A DNA stretch of 64,000 nucleotides. Origin: Acidilobaceae archaeon (GTDB taxonomy: Archaea; Thermoproteota; Thermoprotei_A; Sulfolobales; Acidilobaceae). Of the stretch, positions 55,171 to 63,603 are shown piece by piece. Both the position numbers and the translations under genes were made by a program. The stretch lies in contig JALVZQ010000005.1 of assembly GCA_027037535.1 (NCBI GenBank), positions 62,001 through 126,000 on the forward strand. The letters are read 5' to 3'. The notes under the pieces were generated by a model. That model saw only the letters and a program-made list of their open reading frames with translations. It did no database searches and was not told where the DNA came from. Each line of letters opens with the position of its first letter. Position 1 is the first letter of the stretch.

Positions 55171-55181
55171 TATATATAAAT
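55171..55181 (+). promoter_or_regulatory. TATA-box-like element of the winged-helix gene
   Basis: TATATATAAAT, about 20 bases before ATG 55197, which places transcription start close to the initiation codon. The message is therefore probably leaderless or nearly so, although AGGTG is present at 55184. Confidence 0.5.
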
Positions 55182-55196
55182 TTAGGTGTATTGCTA

Positions 55197-56228
55197 ATGA
55201 CATGTAAAAAACTAGAAATAACATACACAATAGCGAATCTCCTAGAGCAGCTAACAAGATATTCGACAGAAACGCCTAAACCACCTAACGCTTTCAGAGC
55301 ATATGCAAGGAGAATTAAGGTCAATGAGAGAAGCGTATACAAGTTACTGAACAGAACCTACAAGCTTGGGTTTGCACTCGGCATAAGCATAAACTATGCT
55401 AGACTGGGAGCCGCTAGATTCCTCCTCAAGTTCGATGAAGAACCGGAAAAAGAGCCAAGGTTCTATGCTAAGTACCTGACACTTGAGGGATCAGTCATAT
55501 ATGATCTATATCTGCCTGTTCGATGCCAGATGATCCTAGAAGAAGAGTATCCAGACGCGGAGATCTATAGAGTAGACGCCGAGTGGGGGGCTAGACATGC
55601 CCTAGCATCTCTAGGAATACTAGACCTTAACCTAGACGAGCCCCTGCCAAGTGAGCTTCGCGAAAGAATGGAGAAACTCTACATAGACCAGCTCGCTAGA
55701 GGAGTACCACGCCACTTCTTTGGAAGGCACTATCCGTTCGACCCAGAAATCATGGCTTTACTGGTATACGCGAAAGGACACATGGGTATAGAGAGCATAT
55801 CTGGCCTTGCCCGAAAACTAGGTTTCAATGTGCCGAAGATGCAGAGAAAATTCTATATGATGTGGGAGCGACGCAGCATAATGGGATACACTATAGAGAA
55901 AGCACCCTATTATACGACAACCAATATCATATTATCTGTTAGCGGCGGGGATACGCGGAGGACCGTATATGCGGCGCCAGTCCTCCTAGGCGTCTACTCA
56001 GGAATGCTAGCAACACACAAGAACAGGAACATAGGACTTATCTGGCTAAAAATAGATGGAATCATCGCGGCTGAACTAATATCAATAATAAAAGAATACT
56101 CGCCAAATATTAGAATAGAAGGATACTTCTACTTAAAAGAAGCGAATACCGATTACCTACGCAACCTCCCTCAAATATACAAGGAATGTTACCAGAAGAT
56201 ATTGGAACGTATTAGGCCCCGCCACTAA
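55197..56228 (+). CDS. Winged-helix protein, probable transcription regulator
   Basis: About 343 residues from ATG 55197; TTG 55191 is an alternative. Two helix-turn-helix-like stretches, near residues 40-65 (RRIKVNERSVYKLLNRTYKLGFAL) and ~190-225 (GIESISGLARKLGFNVPKMQRKFYMMWERR), suggest tandem winged helices, with beta-rich regions after each, as in Lrp-related archaeal proteins. No ligand-binding motif is recognised. It stands beside the MoaD-like gene and upstream of the second AOR, and its 3' end overlaps the convergent MoaD gene by 17 bases. It could regulate these tungsten-related genes. Confidence 0.65.
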   Translation: MTCKKLEITYTIANLLEQLTRYSTETPKPPNAFRAYARRIKVNERSVYKLLNRTYKLGFALGISINYARLGAARFLLKFDEEPEKEPRFYAKYLTLEGSVIYDLYLPVRCQMILEEEYPDAEIYRVDAEWGARHALASLGILDLNLDEPLPSELRERMEKLYIDQLARGVPRHFFGRHYPFDPEIMALLVYAKGHMGIESISGLARKLGFNVPKMQRKFYMMWERRSIMGYTIEKAPYYTTTNIILSVSGGDTRRTVYAAPVLLGVYSGMLATHKNRNIGLIWLKIDGIIAAELISIIKEYSPNIRIEGYFYLKEANTDYLRNLPQIYKECYQKILERIRPRH

Positions 56229-56460
56229 TATGAGGCATCACAGTAATAGTATCTCCTGGCTTTACCCTAGTCTCCGGCCCCTTTGCAACACCATTCACCA
56301 ATATGACTAGATCGTTAAGGCTTGTACCAATCCTTTCTTCGTCGATAAGATTCCGTAATTCTACCTCACCGCAGACTTCTTTTTCTATCCTAGATCCTAT
56401 TACCTCCGATAGATATCCTAGGAACTTTACGGTTACACGGCCACACTGTTCGTTTCCCAT
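56212..56460 (-). CDS. MoaD/ThiS-type ubiquitin-like sulfur carrier
   Basis: An 82-residue beta-grasp protein. Segments VTVKFLGYLSEVIG, LVILVNGVAKGPETRVKPGDTITVMPHISGG are typical of MoaD, which donates sulfur to molybdopterin/tungstopterin. The protein ends SGGA: one extra Ala follows the Gly-Gly that must be exposed for adenylation. It is divergent from the AOR gene at 56612, which needs tungstopterin, so a role in that cofactor is likely. Start at 56460 is ATG. Confidence 0.85.
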   Translation of the reverse strand: MGNEQCGRVTVKFLGYLSEVIGSRIEKEVCGEVELRNLIDEERIGTSLNDLVILVNGVAKGPETRVKPGDTITVMPHISGGA

Positions 56461-56611
56461 GACACACCTACCATTTTGTTAAGGATTATCCCAACGTTAA
56501 TACCATTAAATATATTGATTCTCAAATAAATCGTTTTATTTCCCCGCATCCACATAGATTATCCGGCGACAAATTATTTACAAAAATGAAATAAATTAAA
56601 GGTGAAGGATC
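56461..56611. promoter_or_regulatory. Divergent promoter region MoaD-like / AOR2
   Basis: 150 A/T-rich bases between divergent genes. TATA-like stretches lie at about 56505-56517 (TTAAATATATTGA) and 56569-56580 (ACAAATTATTTA). AGGTGAAGG precedes the TTG start of AOR2. Shared regulation of the cofactor carrier and the tungsten enzyme is plausible. Confidence 0.4.
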
Positions 56612-58438
56612 TTGAAGGGATGGAACGGCAAGATTCTCTGGATAGACTTATCTAGAAAAGAAACCAAGGTAGTAAAGTACCCTCAAGGATGGGCAAAAGA
56701 ATACCTAGGAGGAAGAGGACTCGCAGTAAGACTCCTATGGGAATACATGCCTCCGGGAGCAGACCCGCTGGGACCAGACAACCTCCTAATATTCGCTGTA
56801 GGACCACTCACAGGCCTAACCGTGCCTAGTAGCGGTAAGCTCGTGGTGGCTGCGAAAAGCCCATTAACAGGAGGATACGGAGACGGAAACATTGGATCCT
56901 GGGCCAGCTACCATATACGTAAGGCGGGATACGATGCAGTAGTATTCCAGGGCGCATCCGATAAGCCCGTCGTAGTATATGTCGAGAATGACAAGGTAGA
57001 GTTCAGGGATGCAGACGATCTATGGGGACTAGACACCTGGGAGACCGAGAAAAAACTCAAAGAAGAATACGGCAAGAACCTAGGCATACTGGAGATAGGT
57101 CCTGCAGGCGAGAACCAAGTCCTCTACGCTACAGTAATGAGCCAGGAAGGCAGAAGCGGAGGACGACCGGGAATCGGAGCAGTAATGGGATCCAAGAAAC
57201 TAAAAGCATTCGTCGTTAAAGGAACAAAAGAGATACTGGTACACGATCCCAAACAGCTTAGGAGAGAAGGCTCAAAGGCATATGTCGAAATAGTCAAGTC
57301 AAAAATGTACTCGTTCTGGATGCGTCAAGGAACAATGATGACTATTGACTGGGCACAGGAAGCCAGCGTTCTCCCAACATATAACTTCAGCGAAGGAGTA
57401 TTCGACGGGTATAAAGGAATAAACGGATACCGCCTCGAAGAAATGAAGATCGACCAGAGAGGATGCCCATTCTGTAACATGCCATGTGGAAACGTAGTTA
57501 AGGACGCTGAAGGAATGCCTAGCGAACTAGACTACGAAAACGTTGCTATGCTAGGTAGCAACATAGGCCTAGACGACCTGGCAAAAGTAAGCGTATTAAA
57601 TAGGCTAGCCGATAAATACGGAGTAGACACGATCAGCCTTGGGAACACAATCGGCTGGGCAGTCGAGGCAAGCCAGAAAGGAGTGCTAAGCGAGAAGCTA
57701 GAATGGGGCGACTATGAGAGGTTCAAGGAACTAATAGACGAGATAGTATTCAAGAAATCAGACCTAGGCAAACTACTCGCCAAAGGAACGAAGAGAGCAT
57801 GCGAGGAAGCAGGAGGAGGATGCGAGTACACCATGCAGGTAAAGGGCCTTGAAATATCAGCATACGACTGCCACGCCGCGCCCGGAATGGCCCTAGCATT
57901 CAGCACAAGTAGCATAGGCGCACACCATAAAGAAGCCTGGGTAATAAGCTGGGAGGTCGCGACCGACAGGTTCGGATACGGAAGAGAGAAGGCTGCCAAA
58001 GTCATAGAGCTTCAGAGACTTAGGGGAGGACTCTTCGAGAGCTTCGTCGCGTGCAGACTTCCATGGGTAGAGGTTGGTCTAAACCTAGAATACTATCCGA
58101 GACTTCTAAAGTACGCCACAGGCGTAACCTTCACGTGGGAAGAGCTCTACGATATAGCTGATAGAATCTATGCACTTGTTAGAGCGTTCTGGATAAGAGA
58201 GCTAGGAGACTGGAGCAGAGAAATGGACAAGCCACCGGTCAAATGGTTCAAGCAGCCGCTAACCAAGGGACCATACGCCGGTGCCAAGCTAGACAAGGAC
58301 AAGTTCGAAGAGCTACTAGACCACTATTATGATCTGAGAGGCTGGGATAGAAGAGGCGTACCCAAGAAAGAGACTCTTGAAAAACTACACTTAGACTTCG
58401 TAATACCAGTACTGGAGAGCAAGGTCGCGCTAAGGTAA
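56612..58438 (+). CDS. Aldehyde ferredoxin oxidoreductase (AOR2)
   Basis: A 608-residue tungsten oxidoreductase with all four cluster cysteines (Cys285, Cys288, Cys292 as CPFCNMPC, and Cys481). The start MKGWNGKILWIDLSRKETK and the LGGRGLAVRLL loop match Pyrococcus AOR. TTG at 56612 follows AGGTGAAGG. It oxidises aldehydes made during amino acid or sugar fermentation, with ferredoxin as acceptor. The AOR1 gene at the start of the window is a paralogue that lacks the first cluster Cys. Stop is followed by ~200 A/T-rich bases without a gene. Confidence 0.95.
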   Translation: MKGWNGKILWIDLSRKETKVVKYPQGWAKEYLGGRGLAVRLLWEYMPPGADPLGPDNLLIFAVGPLTGLTVPSSGKLVVAAKSPLTGGYGDGNIGSWASYHIRKAGYDAVVFQGASDKPVVVYVENDKVEFRDADDLWGLDTWETEKKLKEEYGKNLGILEIGPAGENQVLYATVMSQEGRSGGRPGIGAVMGSKKLKAFVVKGTKEILVHDPKQLRREGSKAYVEIVKSKMYSFWMRQGTMMTIDWAQEASVLPTYNFSEGVFDGYKGINGYRLEEMKIDQRGCPFCNMPCGNVVKDAEGMPSELDYENVAMLGSNIGLDDLAKVSVLNRLADKYGVDTISLGNTIGWAVEASQKGVLSEKLEWGDYERFKELIDEIVFKKSDLGKLLAKGTKRACEEAGGGCEYTMQVKGLEISAYDCHAAPGMALAFSTSSIGAHHKEAWVISWEVATDRFGYGREKAAKVIELQRLRGGLFESFVACRLPWVEVGLNLEYYPRLLKYATGVTFTWEELYDIADRIYALVRAFWIRELGDWSREMDKPPVKWFKQPLTKGPYAGAKLDKDKFEELLDHYYDLRGWDRRGVPKKETLEKLHLDFVIPVLESKVALR

Positions 58439-58640
58439 CATCAGCTAGAAGTACTAAACGCTACAATACCATTATTTCCCCATCCTTGCACTAGTATAAG
58501 ATCTATTCCTCCCTTTACCTTAGCAGGACTGGGGAAAACTAGAATAAAATCATCTCGGAGTCCAAATTACATAATAAAAAAGGATTATAATAATCGAATA
58601 ATGAACTTATCCTATTTCGGGTAGCTTGCATAAATCTTGG

Positions 58641-59564
58641 TTAGTCCTCGATTCGTCCTAGTCCGAGAACCTTGTCTATTTCCTTGTATCTATTTCTTAC
58701 AGTTACTTCTGTTACGCCGGCAACCTGTGCTACTTCTTTCTGGGTTTTTCTTAGTCCGTGTTTGAGGGCTGCTAGGTATACTGCGGCTGCTGCTAGTCCA
58801 CTTGGATCTTTTCCTGCGGTCAATCCTTTCTTTCTAGCCATGTTGACTATTTTGATTGCTTCTACTACTACGTAGTCTGGGAGATCTAGGGCGCTCGCTA
58901 TCCTGTATACGAATCTTTCTGGCTCAATGACAGGGATCTCTATTCCTAGGTTTCTTACTAGGAGCCTATAGTTACGGGCTACTTCTCGTTTAGCTGGTGC
59001 GTCTCTCATCTTTAGGAACTTGGCTATTTCATCGAGTGTACATGGATACTTGTGTTTTCTGCATGCCGCGTATAGTGTTGCTGCTACCATGCTTTCTATA
59101 CTTCTCCCTCTCGTTAGTCCTTTGCTTGCAGCTTCTCTATATAGTCTGGCCGCTTCTTCTTTTACGGCGAAGGGGAGTTCTAGTTTTGCCGATATGTCGT
59201 CTATTAGTCTTAGGGCTTGGTTTATGTTTTTCTCTAGACTGCTCAGGGCTCTACCCATCCTGAAGCTTCTTTGTAGCCTGATGTTCTCGATGCGTTTAGA
59301 TAGTCCTCTGACTTTTCTGCTTCCTTCCTGGTATCCTCCCATGTATACGTCGATACCCATGTTTGGTTTAGAGAACGAGATTGGGCTTCCCACACGCGTT
59401 CTACGCGATTTTTCATCAGGTGTATATGCTCTCCACTCTGCTTCGTCTCCTATGATCTGGTCCTCTAGTACCTCTCCTGTCTCTAGGCACACTCTTACTC
59501 CTAGTTGTGGATCATACACGATCTTGTCTGGAGGACATTTCTGGTTTCCTTGATTTTCATCCAT
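58641..59564 (-). CDS. tfb: Transcription initiation factor B (TFB)
   Basis: A 307-residue archaeal TFIIB. The N-terminus has CPPDKIVYDP and VCLETGEVLED, with only one Cys from each zinc-knuckle pair; this pattern is found in Sulfolobus TFB also, so it is typical of crenarchaea. A B-reader region (EWRAYTPDEKSRRTRVG) and two cyclin repeats (to ~residue 305), the second with KTQKEVAQVAGVTEVTVRNRYKE, follow. It recruits RNA polymerase to the TATA/TBP complex. ATG at 59564 has GAGGTGA six bases upstream, and a TATA-like sequence occurs ~20 bases further up. Confidence 0.96.
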   Translation of the reverse strand: MDENQGNQKCPPDKIVYDPQLGVRVCLETGEVLEDQIIGDEAEWRAYTPDEKSRRTRVGSPISFSKPNMGIDVYMGGYQEGSRKVRGLSKRIENIRLQRSFRMGRALSSLEKNINQALRLIDDISAKLELPFAVKEEAARLYREAASKGLTRGRSIESMVAATLYAACRKHKYPCTLDEIAKFLKMRDAPAKREVARNYRLLVRNLGIEIPVIEPERFVYRIASALDLPDYVVVEAIKIVNMARKKGLTAGKDPSGLAAAAVYLAALKHGLRKTQKEVAQVAGVTEVTVRNRYKEIDKVLGLGRIED

Positions 59565-59699
59565 AAGAATTCACCTCGGATATATAAGGGGTTAACCTCG
59601 TGTTATCAACCGTTATCTTTAAATCCCCTAGCCTCTCATGGAGAAACAAGAGCTTATAAATATTTCGAAAAGTTTAAGCCCAGGACAACAAGGATAACA

Positions 59700-60674
59700 C
59701 TACTCCTCTACACGAACCCCAGGCTCGCCCAACGACACTTCAAACACATCCAAAGCACCCTCATCAACTAAGACATTCTTGATAACACTAGACAATGTTT
59801 CTTCTACTAGGACAATTATACTGCCTCCCCAACCTGCACCCGTCAGCTTAGCCCCTAACGCACCGTTCTTTCGTGCAGCCCACAAAAGCCTCTCTATAAC
59901 ACCGCTCGATGCACCCATAGAATACAATAATCCCTGGTTCACGTCCATTAATTCCCCTAATAACTCCATGTCCCCAGACTTAAACGCTCTTAGTGCTAGG
60001 TCAATTAATCTATCCGCCGCTTCATAAAGTAAGCTAGATACTTTGACCATTTTGTCAGCTCTACCTAGCACGAATTCGACAACCTCCCTTGTGGAACGCT
60101 CAACGCCTGTATTGGCTACAATAAGCGAGTATCCTTCGGGCAGAGAAAGAGAGATCTTTAACGGGTTTTCCCCCCTCTTATATATTATTGTCCCGCCCTC
60201 TATAGCCATCGCAGTATCTATCCCGCTTGGTTTTCCATGCGCTCTTGTTTCTCCAACTATACTTATTTTCCGGACCAACTCGAGCGAATCCTCTTCGCCG
60301 ATAAATGCCAGGAAAGCTCTTGCAAAAGCAGCTGAGAATGCTGCACTACTCCCCAGGCCGGCTCCAATAGGAAGCTCACTCTTCACCCTTATGGTAACGG
60401 GAATAATCCTGTATCCTAGAGTATCCCTAATGTACTCGAGCATTGATGCTAATGGGGCGAGCATTGGATCCCCGGGCTTTAGAGTCTCAGGATCTATTAC
60501 TGAGTCGAGGCCTGCCTCAGGACTTATAATCCGTATATACCTCGAGTCTGTTTCCGTTATCGATACATAGACTCTTCTAGATATTGCGGATGCGATGCTT
60601 CTCGTTCCTTTCACCACGAAGTGCTCTCCGAAAAGAATAATCTTGCCCGGTGCACTGGCAGTAACCTGTTTCAT
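59700..60674 (-). CDS. mvk: Mevalonate kinase
   Basis: A 324-residue GHMP kinase. The N-terminus ASAPGKIILFGEHFVV, the ATP loop PIGAGLGSSAAFSAAFARA and the C-terminal KLTGAGWGGSIIVLVEE are the family's three motifs. It makes 5-phosphomevalonate for isoprenoid ether lipids. The start is ATG at 60674, 7 bases after the stop of the DHPS-like gene on the same strand; mvk, this gene and deoC form a compact three-gene run. Confidence 0.93.
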   Translation of the reverse strand: MKQVTASAPGKIILFGEHFVVKGTRSIASAISRRVYVSITETDSRYIRIISPEAGLDSVIDPETLKPGDPMLAPLASMLEYIRDTLGYRIIPVTIRVKSELPIGAGLGSSAAFSAAFARAFLAFIGEEDSLELVRKISIVGETRAHGKPSGIDTAMAIEGGTIIYKRGENPLKISLSLPEGYSLIVANTGVERSTREVVEFVLGRADKMVKVSSLLYEAADRLIDLALRAFKSGDMELLGELMDVNQGLLYSMGASSGVIERLLWAARKNGALGAKLTGAGWGGSIIVLVEETLSSVIKNVLVDEGALDVFEVSLGEPGVRVEE

Positions 60675-60681
60675 ATTATTA

Positions 60682-62175
60682 TTACACCCTCCATGGATAA
60701 TTGAATAAAGGCTTGTCCTGGATATAGCTTCTACCCGTCTCGAGGGCTAGCTGGGCTTTTGCCAATTCATAGCCTAGATACGCGGCATGCTCCCTGGAGA
60801 TCTCTAGGCTCCTAGTTATTGTTCTAAATAATCCTCTGGCCCCTCTGCTACGCCACACAATAGTTTTAGATCCTTCCCTATAAGTCACGATTATTTGTCC
60901 GGCTACGTGATCAACATGTATGACGAAATACCCTCTGTCCATTTCGGGCTCTAGATACTCGGGCACATCAATAACCTTTCCCTCGGATGGCTCTACTAAG
61001 CTAATTTTCGGCGGATAATTTTCCTGTTTTATGACTAGGAGCCTGGTGAAGGGATCTCGTGGAGTCGTCTTCTTTAGGAACGCCTTGGTTACCAGTCTAG
61101 ACGCCTCTTTTGCCTCCGCTACCGTATGTATACTTTTGTACGTCGACTCAACTACGAGATACACAGATGCTCCTAGTTCAGCTGCTATTGTCATGAGGAG
61201 GCCCTGAACCGCATAAGTGTCTGCGCTTAGCTCTTCAAGGACATTAGCAGCCGAGAACAGCAGGGGATAGCCAAGCGATGATGCTCTCCTGTACCTGTAA
61301 AAGGTCTCTGTAAAATCTATCATCGGTAGACCTACCACGGGGTCAACTATATTCTTCTTTACTCCATGTTCTTCAAGTATCCTGATCGCTTGGATAAGCT
61401 TGGAGACGTCTCTGTCACCTACTATAATTACTTTATCGGTTAATTCACTTAGATCACTATTTCCTCCGCCAAGTATCTGATCGCTAGAAAGAGAGAATCC
61501 CTCGCAGCCCTTATCTAGACCTATACGGAAAGCTCTGCGAGACGCTACTTCACATAGAACTGGAATCCCCGTGTCCAGGGCAATATCTATCCTTTTAGAG
61601 AATAGCCCAAGGCTCTCGAAGTTACTAGATCCAACTATGATGATATCTGCTCCTTCCTCCATGTATCTCTCTGCGAGCCTTAGCGATTGATGTTCATCTA
61701 GTAGTGGAGGGATCTCCGCGGCTATAAGTAGGGGAGGGCCTCTTTGCGGTATATCTAGCTGCCCCAATTTGAATGCTGTGCGTGTTGGCTGTTGGATTGA
61801 GTGTAGATTACTATAATGGTCCTCGATCGGGTATTCCTTACTTAGTCTATCTCCTCTATGTATTATTCGTAGTACTTCTGGTAGGAGCCCGGGATCCCTA
61901 CTTGCCTTATATGCTACAATACCGGTGGCTTCCTCTATTACGTGGGTTGAGCCTCTGCAGAGTCCTGGTATCAGTAGGATATCTATGTCTCTTAGTTTGT
62001 CTTTCTGCAATACTAGTAGTCTTGCTAGTGTCGATGTGTCGAGATGACTTATCGCCGGTATTGGCAGTGTTATTATTTCGATGTCTATCTTATCGGCTAT
62101 TTCTGGGTCTAGGTACTCTAATACGCTTTTTATTAGTGGCTCCGCGTTCTTACTGGTTACTATCCCTATCCTCAC
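60682..62175 (-). CDS. Dihydropteroate synthase-like protein
   Basis: A 497-residue archaeal protein of the dihydropteroate-synthase-related (MJ0107) family. The N-terminal ~130 residues are an extra domain (VTSKNAEPLIKSVLEYL); the TIM-barrel core (~140-370) has PLLIAAEIPPLLDE, DIIIVGSSNFES and PVLCEVASRRAF; the C-terminal region (~380-497) is family-specific. The role in archaeal tetrahydropterin synthesis is not settled, and classic DHPS pABA-binding residues are not evident. The start is GTG at 62175 with AGGAG upstream; the end of deoC is 10 bases away. Confidence 0.85.
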   Translation of the reverse strand: MRIGIVTSKNAEPLIKSVLEYLDPEIADKIDIEIITLPIPAISHLDTSTLARLLVLQKDKLRDIDILLIPGLCRGSTHVIEEATGIVAYKASRDPGLLPEVLRIIHRGDRLSKEYPIEDHYSNLHSIQQPTRTAFKLGQLDIPQRGPPLLIAAEIPPLLDEHQSLRLAERYMEEGADIIIVGSSNFESLGLFSKRIDIALDTGIPVLCEVASRRAFRIGLDKGCEGFSLSSDQILGGGNSDLSELTDKVIIVGDRDVSKLIQAIRILEEHGVKKNIVDPVVGLPMIDFTETFYRYRRASSLGYPLLFSAANVLEELSADTYAVQGLLMTIAAELGASVYLVVESTYKSIHTVAEAKEASRLVTKAFLKKTTPRDPFTRLLVIKQENYPPKISLVEPSEGKVIDVPEYLEPEMDRGYFVIHVDHVAGQIIVTYREGSKTIVWRSRGARGLFRTITRSLEISREHAAYLGYELAKAQLALETGRSYIQDKPLFNYPWRV

Positions 62176-62185
62176 GTCTGTTCTC

Positions 62186-62920
62186 CTATGCTAACTGTTC
62201 ATATAATCTCTTGTAGTCCCCGAGTATCCTAACCCCTGTACTGGTCCCTATCCTATGGGCTCCACTTGCTAAGGCTAGTATCATGTCAATTGCTGTTCTG
62301 ATCCCTCCCGCGGCCTTTACTTTTAGACCATATTTCTCGGCGAGCTCTGATAATCGGAGAACCGTTCTTGGGTCTCCTCCCTTAGAATATACACCCGTAC
62401 TGGTCTTGACATAGTCTGCACCAGCCTTGGCAGAAGCCTCTACAAGCATTGATAAAACTTTGTCCGATACTAGTGGCGCCATGACTATTATCTTGACAAT
62501 CCCTATACCGTGTTCTTTCGCTGTTTCAACTAGTTCTCTCAACTCTTCCACTAGGTAATCGAGGTTACCTGATTCCGCCGCCCATATGGGGGCGACAATG
62601 TCTATTTCTTCAACATAGCTAGAAACTGTTAGGATTTCTGCTCGTTTTGACTCGGCAGCCACCGCTCCAAGGGGAAAGCCTATAACCGTGCATAGCCGGG
62701 CTCCTGAGCTCTTGGCTGCGTCATATACCCTATACACTAATGCTGAGGGGATCATTGCACAGTTGAGCCCGTATCCTGCTGTTTCTTCTATTAGTCTGAG
62801 CGCATCTGGTATAGTTGTTCTAGGAGAGAGGAGAGTGTTATCAATGAGTCCTGCAGCCTCTTCTGGCGTTAGCTTTGATAGCGTTTTCTCGATAATGTCT
62901 CTGAGTAAGGGGTCCTGCAT
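62186..62920 (-). CDS. deoC: Deoxyribose-phosphate aldolase
   Basis: A 244-residue class I aldolase from ATG 62920, which has AGGTGG upstream; ATG 62950 is an in-frame alternative ten codons earlier. It cleaves 2-deoxyribose 5-phosphate to glyceraldehyde 3-phosphate and acetaldehyde; acetaldehyde could feed the AORs. Motifs: IDNTLLSP, LCTVIGFPLGA, VKIIVMAPLVSD with the Schiff-base region DYVKTSTGVYSKGG (Lys) and KAAGGIRT. It heads the run deoC - DHPS-like - mvk. Confidence 0.93.
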   Translation of the reverse strand: MQDPLLRDIIEKTLSKLTPEEAAGLIDNTLLSPRTTIPDALRLIEETAGYGLNCAMIPSALVYRVYDAAKSSGARLCTVIGFPLGAVAAESKRAEILTVSSYVEEIDIVAPIWAAESGNLDYLVEELRELVETAKEHGIGIVKIIVMAPLVSDKVLSMLVEASAKAGADYVKTSTGVYSKGGDPRTVLRLSELAEKYGLKVKAAGGIRTAIDMILALASGAHRIGTSTGVRILGDYKRLYEQLA

Positions 62921-63029
62921 ACCGTATCCACCTATCATCCGAGTTTTCATATTGTAGGCGTCTATTATTTTACATTATTAATCTATAACATTTGATTAGC
63001 CGGTTACCTGGTCCGCAGCGTCAAGAAAG

Positions 63030-63203
63030 ATGTCTTTTGACGAGGAGGCTATAAGATTAGAATTAGGATATGTAGGTAGCTCCGTTGTAGGTCTCGGTAT
63101 ACGTATTTTCTCGCTGGAGCAGGGGGCTGATCTCCGGAAAAATCCTAGTATTTACTGTCGTGTTTATATTGTGTTAGAGGGTGTTAGGCTGCTTCCTTCT
63201 TGA
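63030..63203 (+). CDS. Possible small protein, 57 residues
   Basis: An open frame starting ATG 63030 (MSFDEEAIRLELGYVGSS) and ending at 63203, between the divergent deoC and the convergent alba, whose stop it overlaps by 20 bases. Composition is protein-like and it is preceded by an inverted repeat, CGTCAA/TTGACG, at about 63019-63042, which overlaps the start codon. No family is recognised and it could be chance; low confidence. Confidence 0.3.
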   Translation: MSFDEEAIRLELGYVGSSVVGLGIRIFSLEQGADLRKNPSIYCRVYIVLEGVRLLPS

Positions 63204-63495
63204 GGCAGATCTCGATGCTGCTTACTCTCCTTGTCCTGGTCTGGCCTGTCTGTGGGTCTGTTATCGGTATTTCTTGGCTGCCGATCTCACAGCTTTCTAC
63301 TACTATGTTTACGCCCTTGGCGAATCTGTTTCTTACTATTTCTACTGCGTCGACTGCCTTGTTGATGTTGCGGCCTCTTGCTTTTACTACGACCTGGTTT
63401 GCGCCCTGGTCCACTAGATTCATTAGTATTGCGAGGACATAGCTCTGGATCGACTTCTTACCTATTCTTACCTCAGGTGCTCCTTCACATGCCAT
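63184..63495 (-). CDS. alba: DNA/RNA-binding protein Alba
   Basis: A 103-residue Alba chromatin protein. The segment RIGKKSIQSYVLAILMNLVDQGAN holds the lysines of the nucleic-acid face (the KK pair next to the Gly), followed by KARGRNINKAVDAVEIVRNRF and the beta hairpin GSQEIPITDPQTGQTRTRRVSSIEI. Alba coats DNA and RNA as dimers and its affinity is tuned by acetylation of the conserved lysine. Start ATG at 63495 with an AGGTG ribosome-binding site. Expected to be highly expressed. Confidence 0.95.
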   Translation of the reverse strand: MACEGAPEVRIGKKSIQSYVLAILMNLVDQGANQVVVKARGRNINKAVDAVEIVRNRFAKGVNIVVESCEIGSQEIPITDPQTGQTRTRRVSSIEICLKKEAA

Positions 63496-63603
63496 CTCTG
63501 TACACCTCTTTCCTGTTCTTAGCTGTTGGTTCGTTATTCATAGGGAGCTCCTTGGTGGTATTTAAGGATTTCCGGCCATATCCCAGTTGGTTGGGATAGG
63601 GAT

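Noticed and set aside
59490-59564. TFB zinc ribbon seems to lack two of four cysteines
   Set aside because: The same pattern (CPPDKI... CxETGEV) is known in Sulfolobus TFB, so it is normal for crenarchaea.
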